The notes beneath the pieces were generated by a model. The model was not told where the DNA came from, ran no database searches, and saw only the letters and a list, made by a program, of their open reading frames with translations. From Burkholderiales bacterium (GTDB lineage Bacteria > Pseudomonadota > Gammaproteobacteria > Burkholderiales > Burkholderiaceae_C): a DNA stretch of 42,081 nt. Positions 6,952-14,573 of the stretch are shown piece after piece (within the stretch, counting starts at the first letter, position 1; every line of letters starts with the position of its first letter). The stretch is taken from NCBI GenBank assembly GCA_028868895.1, contig JAGWTP010000025.1:1-42081 (forward strand). The letters run 5' to 3'. The position numbers and the translations under genes were made by a program.

Positions 6952-8306
6952 GACGGCCCCGCAGCCACGGGGTTCGGCGCGCTGCGCAGCCGGTTGCCGA
7001 CCATTTGGATGTGGCTGCGCAGCGAGTACAGCTCGTCGGCGTAGCTCAAGGGCACGTTGACGCTCTCGACCCGTGCTTCGATCGCCTGCAGCGCGTCGAG
7101 CAGCTCGGCAAGCGGGCGCTTGCCCACGCCGTCTTCGACCTCGCGCAACTGCGCGTACCAGCGGAAGATGCGCGAGCGGATGCGGAACTGGTAGAGCGGT
7201 GGCAGCATGCGCGACAGCGGGATCAGGATCGCGACGATCGTCACCAGCACCGGCCACATCCGTTCCAGCAGGTTGGCGAGCCAGAACGGCAGGTAGCGCT
7301 GCAGCACCGGCGTGCCGTTGGCGTAGAAGCGCTGCGCCTCCTTGGCCAGCGGCAGCTCGGTGCCGGCGGCGGTGGGGAAGTCGCCCTTGCGCTGGAACCA
7401 GCCGGCGCCACCGTGGATCTGCTGCGCGGCCTGCACGAACAACTGGATCAGCGCCGGGTGGGTGCCGCGGCGCGCCACCAGCGACGCGGTGGGCGCGATC
7501 ATGCGCACGTCGTGCGGCGGCAGGTCGCGCGCCAGGTCGACCACGCCGCGCGGCAGCGTCACCGGCGTCAGGAACGGGAAGCGGCGCGAGTAGGCGTCGG
7601 CCTGGCCGAAGTCGAACAGCGCGATGCCGGGCGTCTGCAGCAGCATCTGCACCAGCAGCGATTCGGGCGCCGACGCGAACACCACGGCGTCGAGGTCGCC
7701 GGCGAGCAGGTCGACCACCGCCGGCGTCTGCGCCTTGCGCACCAGCGTCAGCGCGGCCGGGTCGATGCGGTTCGCGTCGATCAGCTTGGCCATCAGGTTG
7801 GGCACGCCGCTGCCCGGCGCGCCGATGTTCAGCCGCCAGCCGGGCAGTTGCGACAGCGAGCTCAGGGTGTCGGACTTGAGCAGGCGTTGCGCGGAATCGG
7901 TGCGATAGAACAGCCACACCGGCTCGTAGAACAGGCTGCCGAGCGAGACAAGACCCGAATCGTCGGGGTTCTCGGGCCGCGCCAGATCGTCGGCGCCCCC
8001 CTGGACGAAGGCGATGTCGACGCCCGAATCGGGCGCGCGCAGCAGTTGCAGGTTCTCGGCCGCGCCCTGGGTGCTGCGCAGCTCCACGGTGATGCCGTAG
8101 CCCTTCAGGATCTGTGCGTAGCGCTTGCCGAATTCGGCGTAGGCCCCCTGGTCGGCGCCGGTGGCGAGCACGACCCGCTTCGGCGGTGTCGGGTCGAGCA
8201 CCCAGTAGGCGAGTGCGAGCAGCGCCAGTACGAGCACGACGAACGGGCCGAAGGTCGCGAGCAGGTCGCGAAACGAGAGCAGGGTGTGGCGCAGGGCGTT
8301 GGGCAT
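6948..8306 (-). CDS. Membrane-anchored TAXI-family solute-binding protein
   Basis: About 452 residues from ATG 8306; a GTG at 8366 would add 20 low-complexity residues. A membrane helix lies near residues 18-37. A TAXI/NMT1-type periplasmic binding domain follows (VVLATGADQGAYAEFGKRYA, VDIAFVQGGADD, LNIGAPGSGVPNLMAKLI, LLAGDLDAVVFASAP). A second membrane segment (MWPVLVTIVAILIPLSRMLPP) lies about 90 residues from the end, followed by a charged, probably cytoplasmic tail. TAXI proteins normally feed TRAP transporters, but no TRAP permease is in the window and the protein is anchored at both ends. Coupling to the NDH-2 gene suggests a sensor or accessory role. It is divergent from a two-component system. 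Confidence 0.82.
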   Translation of the reverse strand: MPNALRHTLLSFRDLLATFGPFVVLVLALLALAYWVLDPTPPKRVVLATGADQGAYAEFGKRYAQILKGYGITVELRSTQGAAENLQLLRAPDSGVDIAFVQGGADDLARPENPDDSGLVSLGSLFYEPVWLFYRTDSAQRLLKSDTLSSLSQLPGWRLNIGAPGSGVPNLMAKLIDANRIDPAALTLVRKAQTPAVVDLLAGDLDAVVFASAPESLLVQMLLQTPGIALFDFGQADAYSRRFPFLTPVTLPRGVVDLARDLPPHDVRMIAPTASLVARRGTHPALIQLFVQAAQQIHGGAGWFQRKGDFPTAAGTELPLAKEAQRFYANGTPVLQRYLPFWLANLLERMWPVLVTIVAILIPLSRMLPPLYQFRIRSRIFRWYAQLREVEDGVGKRPLAELLDALQAIEARVESVNVPLSYADELYSLRSHIQMVGNRLRSAPNPVAAGPS

Positions 8307-8392
8307 GGGCGAAGCGGCCGTGGTTGCAGCGGGCACGATAGCGCGCCGCGCCGCCGGCACGGACACGGCAGCGCACAGGGTATGCTTTTCGG

Positions 8393-9088
8393 ATGCGACT
8401 GCTGCTGGTGGAAGACGATCGGATGATCGGCGAGAGCCTGCGCGGCGCGCTGCGCCTCGAAGGCCACGCGGTCGACTGGGTGCGCGACGTGGCGGCGGCG
8501 AAGATCACGCTGGCGACCGAGCACTTCGATCTGGTGCTGCTCGACCTGGGATTGCCCGCGACCGGCGCGCCCGGCGCCGAATCCGTGCCCGCCGGCGGCC
8601 TGGACGTGCTGCGCGCGATGCGCTCGCGCCGCGACGCCACGCCGGTGATCGTGCTGACCGCGCGTGACGGGCCCGGCGACAAGGTGGCCGGGCTCGATGC
8701 CGGCGCCGACGACTACCTCGTCAAGCCGTTCGACCTGGACGAACTCACCGCGCGCATCCGCGCCGTGATGCGACGCCACAGCGGACGCGCCCAGAGCGCG
8801 CTGACGTTCGGCGCCGTGACGCTCGACCCGGCGACGCGCCAGGTCACGCTCGATGGCGTGCCGGTGTTGCTGTCGGCGCGCGAGTTCGCAGTGCTCGAAG
8901 CGCTGATGCAGCGGCCCGGCGCGCTGCTGTCGCGGGCCCAGCTCGAAGACCGGCTGTACGGCTGGGGCGAGGAGATCGAGAGCAACGCCGTCACGGTCTA
9001 CATCCACCAGCTGCGGCGCAAGCTCGGCGCCGACTTCATCCAGAACATCCGCGGCGTGGGCTATTTCGTCGGTGGCAAGCCCGGGTGA
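8393..9088 (+). CDS. OmpR-family response regulator
   Basis: 231 residues: an N-terminal receiver domain with acidic pair ED (7-8), phosphoacceptor Asp51 (LVLLDLGLP), the Thr in VLTAR and the Lys in LVKPF. A C-terminal winged helix follows (LSAREFAVLEALMQRPGALLSRAQLEDRLYGW, then VTVYIHQLRRKLG and IRGVGYFV). A ~14-residue insertion rich in Gly, Ala and Pro (ATGAPGAESVPAGG) sits between Asp51's strand and the next helix, in a loop where QseB/PmrA-like proteins are shorter. It pairs with the histidine kinase that follows. The target genes are unknown; the divergent TAXI/NDH-2 operon is the nearest candidate. Confidence 0.93.
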   Translation: MRLLLVEDDRMIGESLRGALRLEGHAVDWVRDVAAAKITLATEHFDLVLLDLGLPATGAPGAESVPAGGLDVLRAMRSRRDATPVIVLTARDGPGDKVAGLDAGADDYLVKPFDLDELTARIRAVMRRHSGRAQSALTFGAVTLDPATRQVTLDGVPVLLSAREFAVLEALMQRPGALLSRAQLEDRLYGWGEEIESNAVTVYIHQLRRKLGADFIQNIRGVGYFVGGKPG

Positions 9089-9123
9089 ATATGAGTCACC
9101 ACGTCGCTGCGCTCCTGCCCCGA

Positions 9124-9149
9124 TGGCCCGTCAAGGGCCACCGCGTGGC
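9124..9149. repeat. Overlapping inverted repeats in the regulator-kinase gap
   Basis: TGGCCC (9124-9129) pairs with GGGCCA (9135-9140) across 5 bases, and GCCAC (9137-9141) pairs with GTGGC (9145-9149) across 3 bases. They are mutually exclusive hairpins in the 127-base gap between the regulator stop and the chosen kinase start. REP-like or translational-control roles are possible; no function is shown. Confidence 0.35.
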
Positions 9150-9215
9150 GCCCGGCGCGTTCCACGCCGGTGGCCTGCGTCGTCCACCGCGGCCCGGCGC
9201 CCGGGCGGCCTGGCC

Positions 9216-10718
9216 GTGAATTCGATCCGGGTTCGGGTGCTGCTGGCGCTGCTGGGCATGCTGGTCGTGACCGCCGCGGTGATGGGCGTGCTGACCTACC
9301 GCAACGTGCTGGCCGAGACCGAGGCGCTGTTCGACTACCAGCTGCGGCAGATGGCGTTCTCGCTGCGCGACCAGGGCGAGATCGCGCCCGAGCAGGCGAG
9401 CACGCTGGCCGACGTGCAGCTCGATTTCGTGGTCCAGATCTGGACCGGCGACGGCCGCATCATCTACCCGCCGCGGCTGCGCACCGACCTGCCGACGATC
9501 GCGCCGCTCGGCCTGGCCGAGATCACGGTGCAGGGCAAGACCTGGCGCACCTTCAGCGTGGCCACCGGCGACCGCGTGATCCAGGTCGCGCAGCCGCTGC
9601 AGATTCGCCAGAAGCTTGCCGCCGCGGCCGCGCTGCGCAGCATCGCGCCGTTGCTGTTCATCGCCCCGGCGATGGCGCTGGTGATCTGGTGGCTGGCGGC
9701 ACAGACGCTGGCGCCGCTGCGCCGCGTGGCCGACGGCGTGCGCGCGCGCGACGAGCAGTCGCTGCAGCCGCTGCCAACCGCCGGCTTGCCCGACGAGGTG
9801 GCGCCGCTCGTGAATGCGCTCAACGGCCTGCTGCAGCGGCTCGGCGCGTCGTTGGGCGCGCAGCGCGCGTTCGTCTCCGATGCCGCACACGAACTGCGCT
9901 CGCCGCTGACCGCGCTCAAGTTGCAGATGCAATTGCTCAAGCGCGCGCCGGACGACGCCGCGCGTGCCGGGGCGGTCGAGGCGCTGAACGCCGGCATCGA
10001 CCGGGCCGCCCGCCTGGTCGAGCAACTGCTGACGCTGGCCCGCGCCGAGCCGGGTGCGCCGGTGGCCGCGTTGCGGCCGATCGACCTCAGCGAGGTGGTG
10101 CGCGCGGCGGTGGCCGACACCGTGCCGTTGGCGCTGGCGCGCGGCACGGCGATCGAGCTGTACGCCGATGCCCCGGTGCCGGTGCTGGGTGACGCGGCCA
10201 CGTTGACGGTGCTGGCGCGCAACCTTGCCGACAACGCGGTGCGCTATGCGCCAGGCGGCTCGCGCGTCGAGTTGCGCGTGTACGCCGACGGTGCGGTGGC
10301 GGTGCTGCAGGTGGACGACGCCGGCCCGGGCATACCACCGGAGGAACGCGAGCGCGTCTTCGACCGCTTCTACCGTCATGCCGCCGGCGACGAAGCCGGT
10401 ACCGGCCTGGGCCTGGCGATCGTGCGCAGCGTGGCGGTGCGCCACGGCGCCACGGTGGCGCTCGCCGATTCGCCGCTCGGCGGCTTGCGGGTCACCGTGC
10501 GCTTCGCGCCCGGCGCGACCTCGACGCGCGCGCCCGGCGCAACGGCGACGTGCGCGCCCGGCGCAACGGCGACGCGCGCGCCCGGCGCAACGGCGACGCG
10601 ACCGCCCGGCGCGACCTCGGCCCGAGCGCCCGTCGACGCCGGGGTGCCTACACTACCGGGCGCGGCATCGGCCGCTGCCACATCCGATCGAGACGAAAAC
10701 CACAGGGGCGATTCATGA
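9216..10718 (+). CDS. Sensor histidine kinase of the OmpR-type two-component system
   Basis: 500 residues from GTG 9216, just before the first hydrophobic segment; in-frame starts up to 9072 would only add Arg/Pro/Ala-rich residues. Transmembrane helices lie at about 7-27 and 143-163, with a short periplasmic domain between and a HAMP-like linker after. The H box DAAHELRSPLTAL has the phospho-accepting His225. ATP-binding boxes: N (NLADNAVRYAP, ~336), G1 (DDAGPGIP) and G2 (GTGLGLAIV). After the kinase domain ends near 430 comes a ~70-residue tail of APGATATR repeats that is not part of any histidine-kinase domain. The stop overlaps the next gene's ATG. Confidence 0.92.
   Translation: MNSIRVRVLLALLGMLVVTAAVMGVLTYRNVLAETEALFDYQLRQMAFSLRDQGEIAPEQASTLADVQLDFVVQIWTGDGRIIYPPRLRTDLPTIAPLGLAEITVQGKTWRTFSVATGDRVIQVAQPLQIRQKLAAAAALRSIAPLLFIAPAMALVIWWLAAQTLAPLRRVADGVRARDEQSLQPLPTAGLPDEVAPLVNALNGLLQRLGASLGAQRAFVSDAAHELRSPLTALKLQMQLLKRAPDDAARAGAVEALNAGIDRAARLVEQLLTLARAEPGAPVAALRPIDLSEVVRAAVADTVPLALARGTAIELYADAPVPVLGDAATLTVLARNLADNAVRYAPGGSRVELRVYADGAVAVLQVDDAGPGIPPEERERVFDRFYRHAAGDEAGTGLGLAIVRSVAVRHGATVALADSPLGGLRVTVRFAPGATSTRAPGATATCAPGATATRAPGATATRPPGATSARAPVDAGVPTLPGAASAAATSDRDENHRGDS
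10506..10625 (+). repeat. 24-bp coding tandem repeat, five copies
   Basis: Five consecutive 24-base units, each starting GCGCCCGGCGC (the last starts CCGCCCGGCGC), encode the octapeptide APGATATR with small changes (ATST, ATAT, ATSA; one Cys for Arg). The unit length is a multiple of three, so copy-number change would lengthen or shorten the kinase tail without a frameshift. Copies two to four are nearly identical, suggesting recent expansion. Confidence 0.85.
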
Positions 10719-11146
10719 AGACAGGCGTTGCGATATTGGCGGTAACGGGGTTCTTGGCGACCGGCGCGTACGCGGCGACTCCCAAGCCGATCAGCGTCGA
10801 CGAATCGGCGAGCTTCCTGATCGACGCCGCGACCACCGAGCAGCTCTGGAAGGAATACACACCGGCGCGCGTGATCAAGCTCTACCCGCGCCGCAAGTTC
10901 CGCTTCGTCAGCGAGGTCGGCGGCGGCTTCACCGAGAACAAGACCTGCGTCGTCAGCGCCCGCGCGATGTTGCTTCCGGTCGTGTTCCTGCCGGTGCAGG
11001 GCAGCAAGCTGGTGTACCCACCGGTGAAAGCAGCCACCGCCTTTGACGCCGCGCCCAACCTGACGCAGGTGCAATGCCAGGCGCTGGCCCGCACCAAGCT
11101 CAAGGACGCGATTCAGTCGGTGACGTCGGCCCTGGCCGCCAACTGA
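10715..11146 (+). CDS. Small secreted protein of unknown function
   Basis: 143 residues. ATG 10715 overlaps the kinase stop (ATGA) and follows AGGGG. Residues 1-21 are a clear Sec signal peptide (MKTGVAILAVTGFLATGAYA), cleaved around Ala20-Ala21. The mature part is basic, with YTPARVIKLYPRRKFRFVSEV and only two cysteines (78 and 121) that could form a disulfide in the periplasm. I do not recognise the family. Translational coupling to a sensor kinase suggests a periplasmic accessory or signal-binding partner, but this rests on position only. Its last 34 bases overlap the convergent cyclic-nucleotide-binding gene. Confidence 0.75.
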   Translation: MKTGVAILAVTGFLATGAYAATPKPISVDESASFLIDAATTEQLWKEYTPARVIKLYPRRKFRFVSEVGGGFTENKTCVVSARAMLLPVVFLPVQGSKLVYPPVKAATAFDAAPNLTQVQCQALARTKLKDAIQSVTSALAAN

Positions 11147-11829
11147 GCACGCGCCGCGCGCAGCTGCTCGTTGAGCCGGTCGATATCGGCCGAGAGCCGG
11201 CCGGCGACCAGGTCGATCATCTTCAGGCCGAACGCGGGGTTCTGGTGGTACAGCTGGCGCACCGTGCTCTCGTCGATCGACAACACCGTGCAGTCTTCGG
11301 GGCAGCGGGCCGTCAGGCGGCGCTGGCGGTCGGGCGAGAAGAACGCGATCTCGCCGAAGATCTGGCCCGGCCCGATGCTGGCGCCGATCTCGACCAGCTC
11401 GATGCGGCCTTCGGCGAGCAGGTACAGCCGGGTGCCGCGGTCGCCCTTGCGAAACAGCACCGTGCCGGCACGCAGATGGGCGCTGCGCATGTAGGGCTTG
11501 AGCCAGATGCCGGAGCGGTTCGCCTCGGCCGAGGCCGCCGCGACGCGCCGCGTCAACCGCACCATCTCGGCCAGGCGGTACACGTTGATCGGCAACAGCG
11601 CGGAGTGCAGCAGCAGCATCGGATACGACGGGTGCATCGCACCGTACCCGATGAAGCCCAGGTTGCTGCCGATGGCCAGCCAGCGCAACGGGATCATCGT
11701 CTTGACGAAGCTGCTGACCAGCACGAACGCCGCCGCGACGACCACCGACGCCACCGCCATCAACTCGCTGGGCGACTCCAGCGCCGCCTCGGTATAGCGG
11801 CTCGTTTCGGAGATCAGGTTTGCGAACAA
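11113..11829 (-). CDS. Membrane-tethered cyclic-nucleotide-binding (Crp-like) domain protein
   Basis: 238 residues. The N-terminal ~95 residues hold about three hydrophobic helices (ELMAVASVVVAAAFVLVSSF, LRWLAIGSNLGFIGYG, YPMLLLHSALLPINVYRL). A cNMP-binding beta-roll then spans ~115-215, with AGTVLFRKGDRGTRLYLLAEG, the phosphate-binding-like GQIFGEIAFFSPDRQRRLTA and SIDESTVRQLYHQNPAFG. A Glu/Arg-containing helix ends the protein; there is no helix-turn-helix, so it is not a DNA-binding Crp. It probably senses cAMP, c-di-GMP or another ligand at the membrane. The output is unknown. Confidence 0.82.
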   Translation of the reverse strand: MFANLISETSRYTEAALESPSELMAVASVVVAAAFVLVSSFVKTMIPLRWLAIGSNLGFIGYGAMHPSYPMLLLHSALLPINVYRLAEMVRLTRRVAAASAEANRSGIWLKPYMRSAHLRAGTVLFRKGDRGTRLYLLAEGRIELVEIGASIGPGQIFGEIAFFSPDRQRRLTARCPEDCTVLSIDESTVRQLYHQNPAFGLKMIDLVAGRLSADIDRLNEQLRAARAQLAARADVTD

Positions 11830-11944
11830 GGCGTCTGCCTCCCGGATGAAGATGCGTGCACGAACGTGGCGGCCGGTGCGCGATGCCGCGGGCGCAGCAC
11901 GGCGGATTCTCCCTCGATGCGGGGGCGGCGCGACCGCGCGATCT

Positions 11945-11969
11945 CGGGTAAAACCACCCGGGTAAAACC
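11945..11969. repeat. Direct repeat of CGGGTAAAACC upstream of the DUF3047 gene
   Basis: CGGGTAAAACC occurs at 11945-11955 and again at 11959-11969, a 14-base period, in the 197-base divergent gap between the cNMP-binding gene and the DUF3047 gene. It is AT-rich against its surroundings. It could be a tandem operator for a regulator binding one DNA face at about 1.3 turns; no regulator is assigned. Confidence 0.4.
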
Positions 11970-12026
11970 GAAGCGGCGCGCGCCCGGGAGGCGAGCACCA
12001 TCACCCGACACCACACCGAGGATCGT

Positions 12027-12785
12027 ATGCGAGCCCATCCGAATTGCCGAACCGAGCTGACGCGCAGCTTCATTGCCCTGGCCCTCGGCATCGGGCTCGC
12101 GGCTCACGCCGTCGCCGCCGACGACAACGTGATCGCGCCGTTTTCGGCCGCCGCACCGGGCGACCCACCGGCCACCTGGAAGTTCGCAACCCTGCCCAAC
12201 AAGACACCCACCCAATACAGCATTGTCGACCTCGGCGGCGCCCGTGTGCTCAAGGTCCAGTCCGACGAGTCGTATGGCAACCTCGTCCACGCGATGCACA
12301 TGAAGGTATCCGATCACAGCGTTCTGAGCTGGCGCTGGCGGGTCGACAAGCTCCTCGAAGACGCCGACATCCGCACGCGCGCCGGCGACGATTCGGCCGC
12401 CAAGCTGTGCGTGTTCTTCGGTTTCGATGCGGCCAAGCTGAGCTTCGGCGAGCGCACCAAGCTCGCGCTCGGGCGCGCCAGCACCGGCGAAGACGTGCCG
12501 ACCGAGACGCTGTGCTACGTGTGGGACAACAAGCTGCCGATCGACACCGGCCTGGTCAATGCGTTCACCAAGCGCATCCGCTTCATCGTGCTGCAAAGCG
12601 GCGCCGCCAAGCTCGGCCAGTGGGTCACGCAGCGGCGCAACCTGGTGGCCGATTACCAGCGCATGTTCGGCGACGAGTCCGAAGGCAAGGTGCCCGAGGT
12701 CACCGGCGTGTCGGTCTCGGCCGATTCCGACAACACCCACGACCACGGGCTGTCTTACTTCGGCGACGTCTCTCTGACGCCGTAA
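12027..12785 (+). CDS. Exported DUF3047 protein
   Basis: 252 residues. ATG 12027 follows GAGG. A signal peptide covers about residues 1-31 (hydrophobic SFIALALGIGLAAHAVA, cleavage before ADD). The mature protein shows the DUF3047 layout: a 'W...Y.I.D..G..VLKV.S..SYGNLVH' opening, LSWRWRVDKLLEDADI, AKLCVFFGFD, ETLCYVWDN and RIRFIVLQSG, ending with GVSVSADSDNTHDHGLSYFGDVSL. The conserved aromatic and acidic positions suggest a jelly-roll-like ligand-binding fold, but the family's function is unknown. It is monocistronic: 158 bases separate it from the protease downstream. Confidence 0.85.
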   Translation: MRAHPNCRTELTRSFIALALGIGLAAHAVAADDNVIAPFSAAAPGDPPATWKFATLPNKTPTQYSIVDLGGARVLKVQSDESYGNLVHAMHMKVSDHSVLSWRWRVDKLLEDADIRTRAGDDSAAKLCVFFGFDAAKLSFGERTKLALGRASTGEDVPTETLCYVWDNKLPIDTGLVNAFTKRIRFIVLQSGAAKLGQWVTQRRNLVADYQRMFGDESEGKVPEVTGVSVSADSDNTHDHGLSYFGDVSLTP

Positions 12786-12943
12786 CGGTCTGCCCGACGC
12801 ATCGTTGTTTCGGTCGAACGCAGTGTTCGTGCGCTGGTGCACTTCACTTTGGCTTAACCGAAGGCTCACCGAGCCCTAACCGGGCGACCCTAACTTCGGT
12901 GTCATGCGGAATCCCCCGCGTGCCCGTAGACCCAGGAGTCGCC

Positions 12944-14449
12944 ATGAAAATCAAACCATTGAGTGCCGCGCTGATTGCCGCAGGCATGCTTGCGGTCGGT
13001 ACCGCAGGTGCCTTCGACCTGACGCCTGGCTGGCTCAAGAGCAAGCCCGCAGCGCCGACGTCGACGATGGCGGCCGCCGCGATCGCCAACGAATCTGCGC
13101 CGCCGGCGGTGCCGATGCTGGCGCCGCAGGGCGTACCGAACTACCGCCAGATCTTCAAGGAAGAAGGCCCCGCGGTGGTCGGTGTGACGGTGGCCGGCAT
13201 GCACAAGACCGAAGGCGGCATGCAGGGCCTGCCGCCCGGCATGGAGAACGACCCGTTCTTCAAGTTCTTCCAGGGCATGCCCGGGTTCCAGTTTCGCGGT
13301 CCGCAGGGCGGTGGCCAGGTACCGTTCAGGGGCCTGGGGTCGGGCTTCATCATCAGCTCCGACGGCCTGATCCTGACCAACGCGCACGTCGTGCGCGAGG
13401 CCAAGGAAGTGACCGTCAAGCTCAGTGACCGGCGCGAGTTCTCCGCCAAGGTGCTGGGTTCCGACCCGACCACCGACATCGCGGTGCTGCGCATCAATGC
13501 CAAGAATCTCCCGATCGTGCGCCTGGGCGATGCCCGCAACCTGGAGGTGGGCGACCCGGTGATGGCGATCGGCGCGCCGTACGGCTTCGAGCAGACCGCC
13601 ACCCAGGGCATCGTCAGTGCCAAGGGCCGCTCGCTGCCCGGCGATGCGGTGGTGCCGTTCATCCAGACCGACGCTGCGGTGAACCCGGGCAACTCCGGTG
13701 GCCCGCTGTTCGACGGCAGTGGTGCGGTGGTCGGCATCAACGCGCAGATCTATTCGCAAAGCGGTGGCTTCCAGGGCCTGAGCTTCGCGATCCCGATCAA
13801 TGTGGCGCTGCAGGTGAAGGACCAAATCCTCGCTACCGGCAAGGCCACGCACGCCAGGCTCGGCGTGACGATCCAGGACCTGAACCAGGGGCTCGCCGAG
13901 TCGTTCGGGCTGAAGCGGCCCGACGGCGCGCTGGTGGCCAGCGTCACGCCGGACAGTGCGGCCGCGGCGGCCGGGTTGAAGCCGGGCGACGTGATCACCG
14001 CGGTCAACGGCAAGCCGGTGGTGCGTTCCGGCGAGTTGTCGAACCTGATCGGCATGTCGGCACCGGGAGAAAAGGTCGAGTTGAAGGTGTGGCGCGATCA
14101 CGCTTCGCGTGAAATCACGGCCAAGCTCGGCAACGCCGATGTCAAGTCGACCCAGGTCGCCGAGAACGAGGGCGCCATCAAGCCCGGCCAGATCGGCCTG
14201 AGCCTGCGTCCACTGACCAGCGACGAGCTGAAGCAGGCCCACGTCAACCACGGCATGTTGGTCGAGAACGTCGCCGGTCCCGCCGCCGACGCGGGCATTC
14301 AGCCGGGTGACGTGCTGCTGGCGATCAACGGCAGGCCGGTAGAGTCGATCGCGGAGTTGAAGCTGGTGCTGCAAGGCAAGCCGAAGAGCGTCGCGCTGCT
14401 GGTTCAACGCGACGGCAACAAGATCTTCGTGCCGGTGAATCTGGGGTGA
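12944..14449 (+). CDS. Do-type (DegP/DegQ/MucD) periplasmic serine protease
   Basis: 501 residues. ATG 12944 is preceded by AGGAG. A signal peptide covers residues 1-23. The trypsin-like domain has the triad His148 (TNAHVV), Asp178 (TTDIAVL) and Ser251 (GNSGGP). Two PDZ domains follow (about 285-375 and 410-495; GLKPGDVITAVNGKPV and GIQPGDVLLAINGRPV mark their carboxylate-binding turns). Two PDZ domains place it with DegP/DegQ/MucD, not DegS. An LA-loop-like, Gly/Phe/Met-rich insert (GLPPGMENDPFFKFFQGMPGF) precedes the catalytic His. The role is degradation or chaperoning of misfolded envelope proteins. The 158-base upstream gap carries three TAAC motifs but no clear sigma-E promoter. Confidence 0.95.
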   Translation: MKIKPLSAALIAAGMLAVGTAGAFDLTPGWLKSKPAAPTSTMAAAAIANESAPPAVPMLAPQGVPNYRQIFKEEGPAVVGVTVAGMHKTEGGMQGLPPGMENDPFFKFFQGMPGFQFRGPQGGGQVPFRGLGSGFIISSDGLILTNAHVVREAKEVTVKLSDRREFSAKVLGSDPTTDIAVLRINAKNLPIVRLGDARNLEVGDPVMAIGAPYGFEQTATQGIVSAKGRSLPGDAVVPFIQTDAAVNPGNSGGPLFDGSGAVVGINAQIYSQSGGFQGLSFAIPINVALQVKDQILATGKATHARLGVTIQDLNQGLAESFGLKRPDGALVASVTPDSAAAAAGLKPGDVITAVNGKPVVRSGELSNLIGMSAPGEKVELKVWRDHASREITAKLGNADVKSTQVAENEGAIKPGQIGLSLRPLTSDELKQAHVNHGMLVENVAGPAADAGIQPGDVLLAINGRPVESIAELKLVLQGKPKSVALLVQRDGNKIFVPVNLG

Positions 14450-14460
14450 GCCCGGACGAA

Positions 14461-14482
14461 AGACAGTCCTTGAGGACTGTCT
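14461..14482 (+). terminator. Perfect hairpin after the Do protease gene
   Basis: AGACAGTCCT and AGGACTGTCT form a 10-bp stem with a 2-base loop 12 bases after the protease stop. An 8-bp repeat ATCGCCTG/CAGGCGAT (14483-14490 and 14510-14517) follows. There is no T tract, so termination may be weak or the hairpin may serve as an mRNA 3' end stabiliser. Confidence 0.55.
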
Positions 14483-14548
14483 ATCGCCTGGCGAACGACC
14501 GATCGCTTGCAGGCGATGGGGCTGGGGCGACGAAGGCGCCGCCGGGAT

Positions 14549-14573
14549 GCGCACCGATTACAGATCGGTGCGC
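14549..14573 (-). terminator. Hairpin spanning the kynA stop codon
   Basis: GCGCACCGAT (14549-14558) and ATCGGTGCGC (14564-14573) form a perfect 10-bp stem with a 5-base loop. The loop and adjoining bases hold the kynA TAA stop (14560-14558). No T tract follows on the minus strand, so this is a hairpin-type transcript end or stabiliser, not a canonical intrinsic terminator. Confidence 0.5.

Noticed and set aside
10506-10625. A CRISPR-like repeat array
   Set aside because: The 24-base units are adjacent without spacers, are in frame with the kinase and encode an octapeptide.
12044-12943. The Do protease frame extended upstream by ~300 codons
   Set aside because: That stretch is the out-of-frame shadow of the DUF3047 gene; the signal peptide and AGGAG place the start at 12944.
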